Shown in pieces: positions 8,038 through 16,470 of a DNA stretch of 64,000 nucleotides. The notes beneath the pieces were generated by a model. That model was not told the DNA's origin. It saw nothing but the letters and a program-made list of their open reading frames with translations, and ran no database searches. Numbering within the stretch: the first letter of the stretch is position 1; each line of letters begins with the position of its first letter. Made by a program: the position numbers and the translations under genes. This DNA comes from Salinisphaera sp. Q1T1-3. GTDB lineage: Bacteria; Pseudomonadota; Gammaproteobacteria; Nevskiales; Salinisphaeraceae. The stretch lies in NCBI RefSeq assembly GCF_003602005.1, contig NZ_QZWD01000009.1, positions 1-64,000 of the forward strand, written 5' to 3'.

Positions 8038-9891
8038 TCAGCGCCGGGCGAGACGCCTGGCGGCGGTGTCGACCTCGTCACGCGTGCCGGTCAGGGTCAG
8101 CGTGTCGTTGATGCGCAGTACTGTGTTCGGTTCGGCCTCGAGTACGGCATGACGGCGCTCGATGCGCAGTACCCGGACACCGGCCGGCAGATGCAGATGA
8201 CGCAGCTCCAGCTCGGCCAGCCAGCTGTTCTGCAGCTTGGCGATACGAATCTCGTGATTTTCGTCCTCGTGTACGGCGCCATCGATCTGCGCGCCGCCGA
8301 GCACCATGCTTTCCATGAGCAGCAGCTTGGCATAGGCCGGATTGACAACCTGAACCGCGAGCTGGCGGAAGCGCGCGTTCAGCGTCGGGTCGCGCACCCA
8401 GGCGAGCAGCCGTTTGACGGCATGCACTTCGCGCGCGACACGACAGATCTGCAGATTGTCCTCGTCGGTATCGGCCATGGCGATCACGGTGTGGGCACGG
8501 GCCACGCCGGCCGTGCGCAGATGTTCGCTTACACGAGTGCGCGAAGGCGCGGCGCCGTCGTCGCCGGCCGGCAGGCCGTGGGCCGTCTCGACCGCGCGCC
8601 CCATGGTCGTCAGCCGCTGGGCCAGCGTGGCTGCGTCCGGGCTGTCGCCGACCACGAGGATGACCGGCGCGGCCTGATATTGCCGCGGGACGAGACGGCT
8701 GAAGGCGATCGGCGAAATCAGACAGCTGATGATCGCGACCAGAATGATTGCGGCGTTCAGCGCCGGTGAAATGACCCCGATCTCCACGCCGATCGCAGCG
8801 ACCGCGATGATCAGCGACAGGCGCGCCGAGAGCAGCGTGCTGGCCGCCAGGGTCTCGCGCCAGCCGAAGGCGAGCTTGAAGACGAGCGCGCCGACGAGTT
8901 TCACGATGAAAGCCGCGGCGAGCAGCAGTCCGACCGTCTCCCAAGGCGAGTTCGAGCCGAGCAGGGCCGGCAGATTGAACTTCACGCCGACCATGATGAA
9001 GAAGATCGGGATGAAGAAGCCGTAGCCGATCGCATCGAGCTTTTCACGCAGGACCGGGCTTTCCCGGCCGGCCAGCAGGGAGACGATCACGCCGGCGAGA
9101 AAGGCCCCGAGAATGTTCTCGATACCGAGGCTCTCGGCGAGCGCGATGAACACCAGTGCCAGCGCCATCGAACCGCGCACACGAATCTGCGACGTGGCCG
9201 TGGACAGCGCCAGCATCAGCCGCTGGGCCGGCAGATGGGAGCGCATGCGCCCGGCCGTGCGATAGACCGCGACGAAGGCGATCAGCAGCACCATGATCAG
9301 CAATAGATCGACCGCGCCGCCGACGCGCAGCATGGCATAGCCGGAGACCAGCAGAATGGTCACGAAATCGGCGACCAGCGCGGCCACGAGCAGGGCCTGG
9401 CCGAAGGGCGCGTCAATCAGACCGCGTTCCTTGAGCACTGGTGCCACCACGCCCAGCGACGTCGTCGACAGGATCAGCGCCATGAGCCAGGGCTGGGCCA
9501 CCAGGCCGAGATAGGTCAGATAGAACCCGGCGGCCAGCGAACACAGCGTGGTGATCACGAACGCTGCCCCGCCGAGCACGAACGGATTGCGTCGCAGGCG
9601 ATCACCGAGATGACTGGCGCGCAGGCCGCGACGCGGCGTCAGCCCGGAGAAATCGATTTCCAGCCCCGACAGGAACATCAGATAGGCGAAGCCGAAGACC
9701 GACAGCACCCGCAGCACGAAGTCCTGTTCGACCAGATGCAGCCCGCTGTGGCCAACCAGCATGCCGGCGGCGATTTCGCCGACCACGACCGGAATGCCGA
9801 GACGCCGGATGGGGGACAGAGCCACCGGCACGGCAAAGCTCAGCGCAATCACCACCAGCAGCGGTACGAAGGAAATATCGTGGCCGTTCAT
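8038..9891 (-). CDS. CPA2-family cation/proton antiporter with TrkA-N and TrkA-C domains
   Basis: The 617-residue product has an N-terminal Na+/H+ exchanger domain of about 12 helices (residues 1-390; GEIAAGMLVGHSGL, FLSGLEIDF, AFLAGVIVSLLAGRES). A TrkA-N Rossmann domain follows from about residue 405 (VILVVGDSPDAATLAQRL), then a TrkA-C domain at the end (LPAGVRVLRIERRHAVLEAEPNTVLRINDTLTLTG). This architecture is that of KefB/KefC-like and YbaL-like potassium efflux antiporters gated by nucleotides or thiols. It exports K+ or Na+ in exchange for protons across the inner membrane. It shares an operon-like layout with the MscS gene downstream, linking both to ion and osmotic homeostasis. Confidence 0.88.
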   Translation of the reverse strand: MNGHDISFVPLLVVIALSFAVPVALSPIRRLGIPVVVGEIAAGMLVGHSGLHLVEQDFVLRVLSVFGFAYLMFLSGLEIDFSGLTPRRGLRASHLGDRLRRNPFVLGGAAFVITTLCSLAAGFYLTYLGLVAQPWLMALILSTTSLGVVAPVLKERGLIDAPFGQALLVAALVADFVTILLVSGYAMLRVGGAVDLLLIMVLLIAFVAVYRTAGRMRSHLPAQRLMLALSTATSQIRVRGSMALALVFIALAESLGIENILGAFLAGVIVSLLAGRESPVLREKLDAIGYGFFIPIFFIMVGVKFNLPALLGSNSPWETVGLLLAAAFIVKLVGALVFKLAFGWRETLAASTLLSARLSLIIAVAAIGVEIGVISPALNAAIILVAIISCLISPIAFSRLVPRQYQAAPVILVVGDSPDAATLAQRLTTMGRAVETAHGLPAGDDGAAPSRTRVSEHLRTAGVARAHTVIAMADTDEDNLQICRVAREVHAVKRLLAWVRDPTLNARFRQLAVQVVNPAYAKLLLMESMVLGGAQIDGAVHEDENHEIRIAKLQNSWLAELELRHLHLPAGVRVLRIERRHAVLEAEPNTVLRINDTLTLTGTRDEVDTAARRLARR

Positions 9892-10125
9892 CGGGCGCCG
9901 TGTTCGTCGGCTCGGGTCGAGCGGGTCTGGGCGGTGCTCACATCGGCCCTCGTCGTTGCATCATCTGGAAGAAATCGTCGTTGCGCGACGATACGGTACC
10001 GGCGCGGCGCCTCGTCCTGCAGTCAGACGATCGTGGGCGCGGGCCGGAAAACGGTCCGACGGTGGCCTGGCACCGTGGTCGCGTGTGCTGTCGCGCCAGA
10101 GCGCGATCAGACGCCACGCGCTTGT

Positions 10126-10602
10126 TCAGCGGTCGCTGTTGCCGTCCCGTTCGAGCTCGTCGAATGCGGCCAGCCATTCGTCGGTTTCGTCATCCTCGGC
10201 GGCGACACGATCGGCCATGGCGTCCAGCTCGTCGCTCGGGCCGCTGTCGCCGGTCGGTGGCATGTCGGCGGTGTAGGCTGGTGTGCCGAGTGCGCCGTCA
10301 TCCGGTGCGGTCTGGGTGGCATCCGATGACGGCGTCTTGGCCTTGGACTGTTGTCGCGTCGTACGCGCGCCACTCTGGTTCGCGTCCTTTGGCGCGCCGC
10401 GCTTGTCCAGGCTTTCGGTCTCGCAGATGCACACGGTGTCGTCGGTCCAGACGACCTGCGTGATCCGAGCCTGCCATTGCTTGTTGGCACGGGTCACGAT
10501 GCGCACCGTATCGCCGACTTGAACGGGGGCATCGGTCTTGCATCCCCAGTTGCCGTTGCGGAGCTTGCACGGGCTGGCTTCGAGAAGATCGTCGTCACTC
10601 AT
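10126..10602 (-). CDS. Unrecognised protein, small beta-type N-domain and acidic tail
   Basis: I do not recognise this 158-residue protein. The N-terminal 65 residues look globular, with alternating strands (VQVGDTVRIVTRANKQWQAR, ITQVVWTDDTVCICET) and four cysteines (positions 12, 20, 57 and 59). The middle is disordered (Ser, Thr, Lys, Gln rich) and the end is strongly acidic (RVAAEDDETDEWLAAFDELE). No signal peptide is present. The start at 10602 is chosen because the upstream extension runs into the leader of the divergent esterase gene. Codon use resembles that of the neighbours. The 234-base gap downstream to the antiporter start contains nothing that I can name. Confidence 0.6.
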   Translation of the reverse strand: MSDDDLLEASPCKLRNGNWGCKTDAPVQVGDTVRIVTRANKQWQARITQVVWTDDTVCICETESLDKRGAPKDANQSGARTTRQQSKAKTPSSDATQTAPDDGALGTPAYTADMPPTGDSGPSDELDAMADRVAAEDDETDEWLAAFDELERDGNSDR

Positions 10603-10838
10603 GGCAATCGCCGGGCGGATGGCAGGAATATCGTGTCGCACGAATACGTCGACAGCGCGTGCATGGTTATACGAAACCGGATATGACTCAAGACAAGAAG
10701 CCCGGACCACAGCCGATGCGTACGCCGGGGCGCCCGAGACCGCGTGTTTCACGCGGAACCGGCGATTTCATCCGGATGTCATGCGCCGTCCGCGATAATG
10801 CGTCGCATCCACGATCAACCGTGCGACAGGGGCGGCGC

Positions 10839-11957
10839 ATGACAATACGTTCGGGCATGGGCCTGCTGTTGCTGTTATTCGGCTCGACGGGGCTGGCCGC
10901 AGCACAGCCCGTACCGCAGCTGACCTGGATCGGTGAAGCGGATATCGCCACCGGGACCGACTACGACGGCACCGAAATCGGCGGTCTGTCCGGCATCGAT
11001 TACGATCCGGCGAGCGGGCGTTATGTCGCGATCAGCGATAACCGCGGCGCACACGGGCCGGTGCGCTTCTACACCCTGCGTCTGGATCTTGGTGACGGCC
11101 GTCGACGGTTCGATATCAAAGACGTGCATTTCACCGGCACGACCGTCATCCGCAATCGTGCCGGCAAGCCGCTCGCGCGCGGCATCGCCGATCCGGAAAG
11201 CATCCGGATCGGCCCGCAAGGAAACCGGATCTACTGGACCAGTGAGGGCGCGGCCGCCCAGGGCCGGCCGCCGTCGGTCAACGTGATGACCGATGACGGC
11301 GCACCGGTCGGCCGGTTCACATTGCCGCCGGCTTACGCGCCGCGAGCCGGACACGGGGTGCGTGACAATCTCGCCTTCGAAAGCCTGACTTATCAGCCGG
11401 CCGGCGATCTCTGGATCACCGCGGTCGAGAATGCACTCGTCCAGGATGGCCCGGTGCCGACCACGCGCCATGCAAGCCCGGCCCGTGTCCTGGCCTTCGA
11501 TGCGGCGACCGGCCGGCCTGTGCATCAATACGTCTACGAGGTCTCGCCGATCCCCGGCCCCTCGCCCGACGACGGCAAAGCGGCCAACAACGGGCTCTCG
11601 GAGATGTTGACCCTGGGGCCGCACCGCTATATCGCGCTCGAGCGCGCCTTCATTCCCGGCGTGGGCAACCGTATTCGCCTGTTCCGGACCACGACACGCG
11701 GGGCCACCGATATCTCGGGTCGGGATTCGATCCGGGGCGGCCAGATCCAGCCGATGCCCAAGCATCTGCTACTGGATCTCGATCGGGCCGGCATTCAGAC
11801 GGACAACATCGAAGGCATGACCTTCGGGCCCCGTATCGACGGCGATCGGACACTGGTGCTGATCGCCGACAACAACTTCAACCCGCACGAACGAACGCAG
11901 ATTCTGGTCTTCCGACTGCACGCGGGCGCCGCGTCAAACAGCGCATCGGCAGGCTGA
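10839..11957 (+). CDS. Exported esterase-like (phytase-like domain) protein
   Basis: The 372-residue protein starts with a signal peptide (MTIRSGMGLLLLLFGSTGLA, cleavage after AAA). It is then a single phytase-like beta-propeller domain (PF13449 type): GGLSGIDYDPASGRYVAISDNR near the start, DPESIRI, NLAFESLTYQP, and a final block DNIEGMTFGP with LVLIADNNFNP. These glutamate- and aspartate-rich motifs are typical of the calcium-binding propeller family annotated as 'esterase-like activity of phytase'. The true substrate is not known. The ATG at 10839 has GACAGGGG upstream and gives a proper signal peptide; earlier in-frame starts do not. It is divergent from the unrecognised gene. Confidence 0.75.
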   Translation: MTIRSGMGLLLLLFGSTGLAAAQPVPQLTWIGEADIATGTDYDGTEIGGLSGIDYDPASGRYVAISDNRGAHGPVRFYTLRLDLGDGRRRFDIKDVHFTGTTVIRNRAGKPLARGIADPESIRIGPQGNRIYWTSEGAAAQGRPPSVNVMTDDGAPVGRFTLPPAYAPRAGHGVRDNLAFESLTYQPAGDLWITAVENALVQDGPVPTTRHASPARVLAFDAATGRPVHQYVYEVSPIPGPSPDDGKAANNGLSEMLTLGPHRYIALERAFIPGVGNRIRLFRTTTRGATDISGRDSIRGGQIQPMPKHLLLDLDRAGIQTDNIEGMTFGPRIDGDRTLVLIADNNFNPHERTQILVFRLHAGAASNSASAG

Positions 11958-12064
11958 TCGCCGAGTCGCGACCGTGGCCTGCCGTGCGTCACCGATGGGC
12001 GACCGGGATCCCGATTGCCTCGCCACAGACGCTACACTGGGGGCACTGATCGCTCGGGGGACCC

Positions 12065-12937
12065 ATGACCGCAGTGCACGCCAGCCGAACCGCAAGCCGG
12101 CAGACGCCGGTGTCCGATACCGGCGTCGTTGCCGGCACGGACGAGTCATTACTGCTGCCCGCCAGGCCGCCGTGGCTGCGGCGTCGTGTGCTGCGGCTGC
12201 GCAAGTACTGGTATCGCCGTATCCGGCCGGACCGGGTGCGGCTCAACGGTGTGTCGATCGCGATCGATCGTCAGGCGTTTTCGGACAAGATCGTACGACG
12301 GCTCTACGACGGCGGCTACGAGGCCGAGGAATGTCAGGCGCTCGCCAAGACACTCGGTGCCACGGACCGCATGCTCGAACTGGGCTCCGGGCTGGGTTAC
12401 CTGTCGACCTTCGCAGCCCGCCGCATCGGCAGCGAACAGGTCACGACCTGTGAAGCCAATCCGCATCTGATTCCTGTCATCGAGCGCACCTTTCGCGACA
12501 ACCGGGTTGCGCCGCGCCTGCTTCAGGGCGTGATGACCCGTGATGGACGGGCCGGTGAAACCTGCCCGTTCTATGTGCACAAGCGTAATTTCTGGTCCTC
12601 CTCGCTGAGCGATCTCGGCACGGATTTCCGTCGGACAGCGGTGCCCTGCATGCATTGGGACACAATGCTGGCCACACTGCGCCCGAGCTATCTCGTCATG
12701 GACATCGAAGGCGGCGAGATTGCGTTACTGCAGGATTTCGACGCGCCGTTCGTCGACAAGCTGCTGGTGGAATTCCATCCGCAGAAGACCGGTGAAATCG
12801 GGATCGAGCGGGTTTTCGCGCAGCTGGCCGAGCGCGGCTTCGAGCGTACCCGAGTGACCGCCGGGGCCCATGTCTATTATTTCGCACGGCCTGCGACGGC
12901 GGCCGGCGACGCATCATCGCGCGCCCAAGCGTTCTGA
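12065..12937 (+). CDS. FkbM-family methyltransferase
   Basis: The 290-residue protein has the FkbM-type SAM-binding core: motif I LELGSGLGYLSTFAARR (about residues 103-119), the acidic CEAN at the end of strand 2, and the FkbM signature VMDIEGGEIALL near residue 217. Family members O-methylate sugars, polyketides or other small molecules. The first 65 residues are basic and include RRRVLRLRKYWYRRIRP, without a signal peptide. A strong ribosome site (GGGGG) lies just upstream. A second methyltransferase gene follows after 79 bases on the same strand, but the two are not related in sequence. Confidence 0.8.
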   Translation: MTAVHASRTASRQTPVSDTGVVAGTDESLLLPARPPWLRRRVLRLRKYWYRRIRPDRVRLNGVSIAIDRQAFSDKIVRRLYDGGYEAEECQALAKTLGATDRMLELGSGLGYLSTFAARRIGSEQVTTCEANPHLIPVIERTFRDNRVAPRLLQGVMTRDGRAGETCPFYVHKRNFWSSSLSDLGTDFRRTAVPCMHWDTMLATLRPSYLVMDIEGGEIALLQDFDAPFVDKLLVEFHPQKTGEIGIERVFAQLAERGFERTRVTAGAHVYYFARPATAAGDASSRAQAF

Positions 12938-13016
12938 CCGCGGTTTCTCGGTAGCCCGGATGGCCCGTTGACCGGTCGTGTGTCGGCCTGTCTGGCATCG
13001 ATTCGTCGAGTCAGGC

Positions 13017-13691
13017 ATGTTGCCCACTGGGCAGGACAATACAGAGGCGCCGGTGCCGGAAGACCCGAAGACGCGCGATTTCGTCGGTATCACATACGCC
13101 GATCGCGAAGCCCTGGAAGCCTATTACGACGAGTGGGCGGCGACATACGACATCGACATGCCGGACATGGGCTATGATGCGCCGGGCGAGGTGGCGCGCC
13201 TGATGGCCGAGACGGGGCTTGCGCTCGATGCGCCCATTCTCGATGCCGGATGCGGTACCGGGTTGACCGGTCAGGCGCTGGCCGACGGCGGATTTGCCGC
13301 AATCACGGGGCTCGATCAGTCGCAGGCCATGCTCGCGCAGGCGCGTGCCAAGCAGTGCTACACGAGTCTGGTCCGGCATGATCTGAACCAGCCGCTGCCG
13401 TTCGTCGATGACAGTTTCGCCGCCGCTCAGATCGTCGCGACACTGACCTACATCGACAACGCCGCCGGTCTGCTCGGCGAGTTGTGCCGAGTGGTCCGAC
13501 CCGACGGGCCGATCGTGTTCACCCAGCGCAGTGATCTCTACGACGGTGATTTCGCTGCACTCATCGAACGGTTCGAGGATGACGGGCGCTGGCTACGCGA
13601 GGTGCATTCCGATGCTGCGGCCTATATCCCCGATCATCCGCAGTTCCGCGACGATACCCGGATCCACTACGACGTGTTCCGCGTGCGTTGA
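13017..13691 (+). CDS. Class I SAM-dependent methyltransferase
   Basis: The 224-residue protein has SAM motif I as LDAGCGTGLTGQAL and the acidic residue in GLDQSQAMLAQARAK, with the post-I block YTSLVRHDLNQPLPF. The opening YYDEWAATYDIDMPDMGYDAP matches methyltransferases of the group similar to human METTL27. The substrate is unknown. The start is uncertain: ATG at 13017 is used, but a GTG at 13053 has a better ribosome site (AGAGG) and would remove 12 variable residues. A still longer frame from 12978 is possible. Confidence 0.75.
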   Translation: MLPTGQDNTEAPVPEDPKTRDFVGITYADREALEAYYDEWAATYDIDMPDMGYDAPGEVARLMAETGLALDAPILDAGCGTGLTGQALADGGFAAITGLDQSQAMLAQARAKQCYTSLVRHDLNQPLPFVDDSFAAAQIVATLTYIDNAAGLLGELCRVVRPDGPIVFTQRSDLYDGDFAALIERFEDDGRWLREVHSDAAAYIPDHPQFRDDTRIHYDVFRVR

Positions 13692-13780
13692 ACGCGCCGA
13701 TACCCTGGTGACCGCCCGTATGGTTCGTTGCGAATCGCACCGCAACAATGACGCGGTATTTCATTGATCGGACGAATTCC

Positions 13781-14167
13781 ATGCAGACGCAGCCATTCAT
13801 CGACGACGTCGCCCAGCGGGCGCAGTTGGCCGACGACGACATCGCCCGTCGCACGACCATGGCGACGGTCGAGACACTGTGCATCTATCTGCCGCGTCAG
13901 CAGACCTTCGAGCTGGCATCGCAGCTCCCCAAGGACATTGCCCAGGCCGCCGAAGCCGGCGCTCAGCAGGCCGCTGATGCGCCCGAAGAGATCACGCTGG
14001 AACGGTTCTTCGCTCAGGTCGCGACCCGTGCCGAACTGCCGGCCCGTGATATCGAGCCGGCGATCCGGGCGGCGGCGAGCGTGTTCAAGCAGGCACTGAC
14101 GCGCGGCGAAAGTGTGGATGTCGTCATGGACGCGCCGCCCGATCTCGATGCGCTGCTGAGCGGCTGA
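13781..14167 (+). CDS. DUF2267 protein
   Basis: The 128-residue product is a DUF2267 domain: an opening FIDDVAQRAQLADDDIARR, a central TVETLCIYLPRQQTFELASQLP, and ERFFAQVATRAEL. The family is widespread in bacteria and often found with stress or cell-envelope genes; its function has not been settled. It is soluble and all-helical by appearance. The ATG at 13781 begins the protein six residues before the conserved FI, as in homologues; an ATG at 13748 is possible. Confidence 0.75.
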   Translation: MQTQPFIDDVAQRAQLADDDIARRTTMATVETLCIYLPRQQTFELASQLPKDIAQAAEAGAQQAADAPEEITLERFFAQVATRAELPARDIEPAIRAAASVFKQALTRGESVDVVMDAPPDLDALLSG

Positions 14168-14259
14168 ACCGCGGCCCGGCTGCGTCGGGGCAGGCCATGC
14201 GCTCGCCCCGGCCGTCGGCATTCAGGCGGCATGCGGTCGATCCAGCCGAGCATGCGCCC

Positions 14260-14862
14260 ATGAGCACGTTGTACTCGCATTCCCGCTATACGCTGCGCAG
14301 CAAGTTCTTCCGGCTGTTCGGCGGCGCCTACACGTTATACGACGACACCGGACAGGCGCTGGGTTTTGCACAGATGAAACGCTTCCGGCTCAAGGAAGAC
14401 ATTCGTCTGTTCGCCGATGCCGGCCATCATGAGCCGTTGCTGTCGATCCGGACCCACAGTGTTTTCGACTTCTCCGGCGCCTACGACGTGGCCGATGCCG
14501 AGGGCCGACGGATCGGCACCCTGAAGCGATCCGGGCTGAAATCGACTTTCATGCGCGATCACTGGCAGATGCTCACGCCGGAAGGCGAGGTTTATGCCGA
14601 ACTGGTCGAGGACTCACAGGCCAAGGCCATGTTGCGGCGCCTGGCCGGCATGACCGAGATCCTGTCGTGGCTCAACGTCCTGTTGCCGCAGCGCTACGAC
14701 CTGGACCGTCACGGCCGGCGGTTGGTGCACTATCAGCAGCGGTTCAATCCCTTCATCTACAAGCTGGATGTCGCCGTTGCCACGCCGCAGCCGCCCGATC
14801 TGGATAACCGGCTCGTATTGGCCATGGCCGTGCTGCTCGCCGCGATCGAAGGTCGTCAGTGA
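14260..14862 (+). CDS. LURP-one-related / scramblase-fold protein
   Basis: The 200-residue protein fits the LURP-one-related family, a Tubby- and scramblase-like beta barrel. It shows YTLRSKFFRLFGGAYTLYDDTGQALGFAQ at the start, FSGAYDVADAEGRRIGTLKRSG in the middle, and a hydrophobic C-terminal helix (LVLAMAVLLAAIE) that would be the barrel's central helix. Bacterial members have no assigned biochemical role. It follows the DUF2267 gene by 92 bases on the same strand and converges on the threonine aldolase gene 39 bases away. Confidence 0.65.
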   Translation: MSTLYSHSRYTLRSKFFRLFGGAYTLYDDTGQALGFAQMKRFRLKEDIRLFADAGHHEPLLSIRTHSVFDFSGAYDVADAEGRRIGTLKRSGLKSTFMRDHWQMLTPEGEVYAELVEDSQAKAMLRRLAGMTEILSWLNVLLPQRYDLDRHGRRLVHYQQRFNPFIYKLDVAVATPQPPDLDNRLVLAMAVLLAAIEGRQ

Positions 14863-14901
14863 ACGACAAGCCGATCGTGTGCGCGCGGTGATTCGGCGGT
14901 T

Positions 14902-15978
14902 TCAAGCCGCGATTTCAGCCTCGGCCTCGCGCAGATCGGCGATCAGCGCATCGATCAGCGCCGGTGAGGTGTTCCAGCTGCACACGAAGCGCACGCCGCC
15001 TTCGCCGATGAAGGTATAGAACGTCCACGCACGCGAGCGGAGGGCGTTCTGCATGGCAGCCGGCATCTCCAGAAACACGCTGTTGGCCTGGACCTCGAAC
15101 ATCGGCGAGACGCCGGCAATGTCGGAAACCCCGGCGATCAGCCGCTGGGCCATCGCGTTGGCGTGCCGGGCGTTCGACAGCCAGGCGCCGCTTTCCAGCA
15201 ACCCCAGCCACGGCGCCGAGAGGTATCGCATCTTGGAGGCCAGCTGGCCGGCCTGTTTACAACGATATTCGAAATCCAGTGCCAAGCGCTTGTCGAAGAA
15301 GATCACGGCCTCACCGAACGCGAGCCCGTTCTTGGTGCCCGAAAAACACAGCACGTCGACGCCGGCGCGCCAGGTCAGTTCGGCCGGCGATACGTCGAGC
15401 CCGGCACAGGCATTGGCGAAGCGGGCCCCGTCCATGTGCACGCGCAGATCGTGGTGGTCGGCCACATCGCGAATTGCGCGCAGGGCGTTCAGATCGTAGA
15501 CCGTACCGACCTCGGTCGCCTGGGTCAGCGAGACGACGCGCGGTCGCGGGTAATGAATATCGCCGCGTTTGGTGACGGTGCGTTCGATGCCCTCGGGCGT
15601 GATGCGCCCGCCGTCACCGGGCACGGTCAGCAGCTTGGAGCCGTTGGAGAAGAACTCCGGACCGCCGCACTCGTCGGTTTCGATATGGGCCAGCTGATGA
15701 CAGATCACGCTGTGATAGGACTGACACAGCGACGCCAGCACCAGCGAGTTCGCCGCCGTGCCGTTGAACACGAAAAAGACTTCGCAGTCGGTCTCGAACA
15801 ACGCACGAAAGGCATCGCTGGCGCGTGCCGTCCAGGTATCGTTGCCGTAGGCCAGATCGTCGACTTCGTTGGCGCGATGCAGATAATCGAGCGCCTCCGG
15901 GCAGATGCCCGAGGTATTGTCGCTGGCCAGAAAGCGTGGCGTGCTGGCGTGGTCGTCGCCGGAATGATTGTCGGACAT
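14902..15978 (-). CDS. ltaE: Low-specificity L-threonine aldolase
   Basis: This PLP enzyme splits L-threonine or L-allo-threonine into glycine and acetaldehyde. The 358-residue protein has the conserved opening FLASDNTSGICPEAL, the substrate loop YGNDTWTARA, FNGTAANSL, the aspartate that holds the pyridine nitrogen in VHMDGARFANA, and the PLP lysine in CFSGTKNGLAFGEA. It belongs to the bacterial branch in which SGTKNG replaces SLSKGL. A GTG one codon upstream of the ATG could also start translation, and AGGA lies nine bases before the ATG. A perfect palindrome lies 65-80 bases upstream. Confidence 0.9.
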   Translation of the reverse strand: MSDNHSGDDHASTPRFLASDNTSGICPEALDYLHRANEVDDLAYGNDTWTARASDAFRALFETDCEVFFVFNGTAANSLVLASLCQSYHSVICHQLAHIETDECGGPEFFSNGSKLLTVPGDGGRITPEGIERTVTKRGDIHYPRPRVVSLTQATEVGTVYDLNALRAIRDVADHHDLRVHMDGARFANACAGLDVSPAELTWRAGVDVLCFSGTKNGLAFGEAVIFFDKRLALDFEYRCKQAGQLASKMRYLSAPWLGLLESGAWLSNARHANAMAQRLIAGVSDIAGVSPMFEVQANSVFLEMPAAMQNALRSRAWTFYTFIGEGGVRFVCSWNTSPALIDALIADLREAEAEIAA

Positions 15979-16043
15979 CACGATCGATCCTCGTTGGGGC
16001 AGTCGGGCCGCCCATGTCGTGTACGCAGGCTAGCGCGGGTCCA

Positions 16044-16058
16044 TGCACGAATCGTGCA
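16044..16058. promoter_or_regulatory. Palindrome upstream of the threonine aldolase gene
   Basis: TGCACGA-A-TCGTGCA is a perfect seven-base inverted repeat with one central base, 66 bases upstream of the ltaE start. Position and symmetry suit a regulator binding site, but I cannot assign a regulator. The rest of the stretch 15979-16187 is otherwise featureless. Confidence 0.35.
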
Positions 16059-16187
16059 CGTCGCGCGTCTCGCCCGGGCGAAAGCAGGCCCGACGGTGTC
16101 GGCGCACGGCATGGCGCGCCCCGGGCAAGACTCGACAAGAGCGCGCCCGGGCCGTGCGTCTTGGCCGAGGCCGCCTCCGCCTTCGCC

Positions 16188-16470
16188 TAGGGCCTGTTGA
16201 TGTGTCGTGCGAGTCCGCGCCAAGTGCTGTCTTGCGGCAAGACGAGGCGTAGTGCGCGCCGTGCCGTCATTCTGCGCCAGCGTGCTAGAACGCTGGATTG
16301 CCGTCGTGTTTTTGATTTTGGGGGCACTTGTCCCGAAGGGTTGGGCCACAAATCCCGCCCGGCGGCGTTGCGAGCCTGGATCGTGGCACGCCACGATCGG
16401 CAACTCGCGCCTTGCCGGACGTGATTTGTGGCGCCAACGCGGCGCTCGAACGAAACCTCAACACGTCCTA
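16188..16470 (+). repeat. F1 repeat, copy C (most complete ends)
   Basis: This 283-base copy has both ends in CTAG (16187-16190 and 16468-16471). The left end reads TAGGGCCTGTTGATG and the right end CCTCAACACGTCCTA. The matching CTAG at both borders suggests either a TA or a CTAG target duplication. The last three bases, CTA, are the reverse complement of the asd stop codon, so the element supplies that stop. The middle contains ATTGCCGTCGTGTTTTTGAT and the inner palindrome GATCGTGGC-AC-GCCACGATC found in the other copies. The C-proximal part has a local change (GTGATTTGTGGCGCCAACGC) that replaces the TTTCGACGAAAAGG of other copies. Confidence 0.87.

Noticed and set aside
7956-8081. Extended N-terminus of the MscS-family protein from 8081
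   Set aside because: It would overlap the end of the antiporter gene by 44 bases and add a basic, proline-rich leader without similarity to the family.
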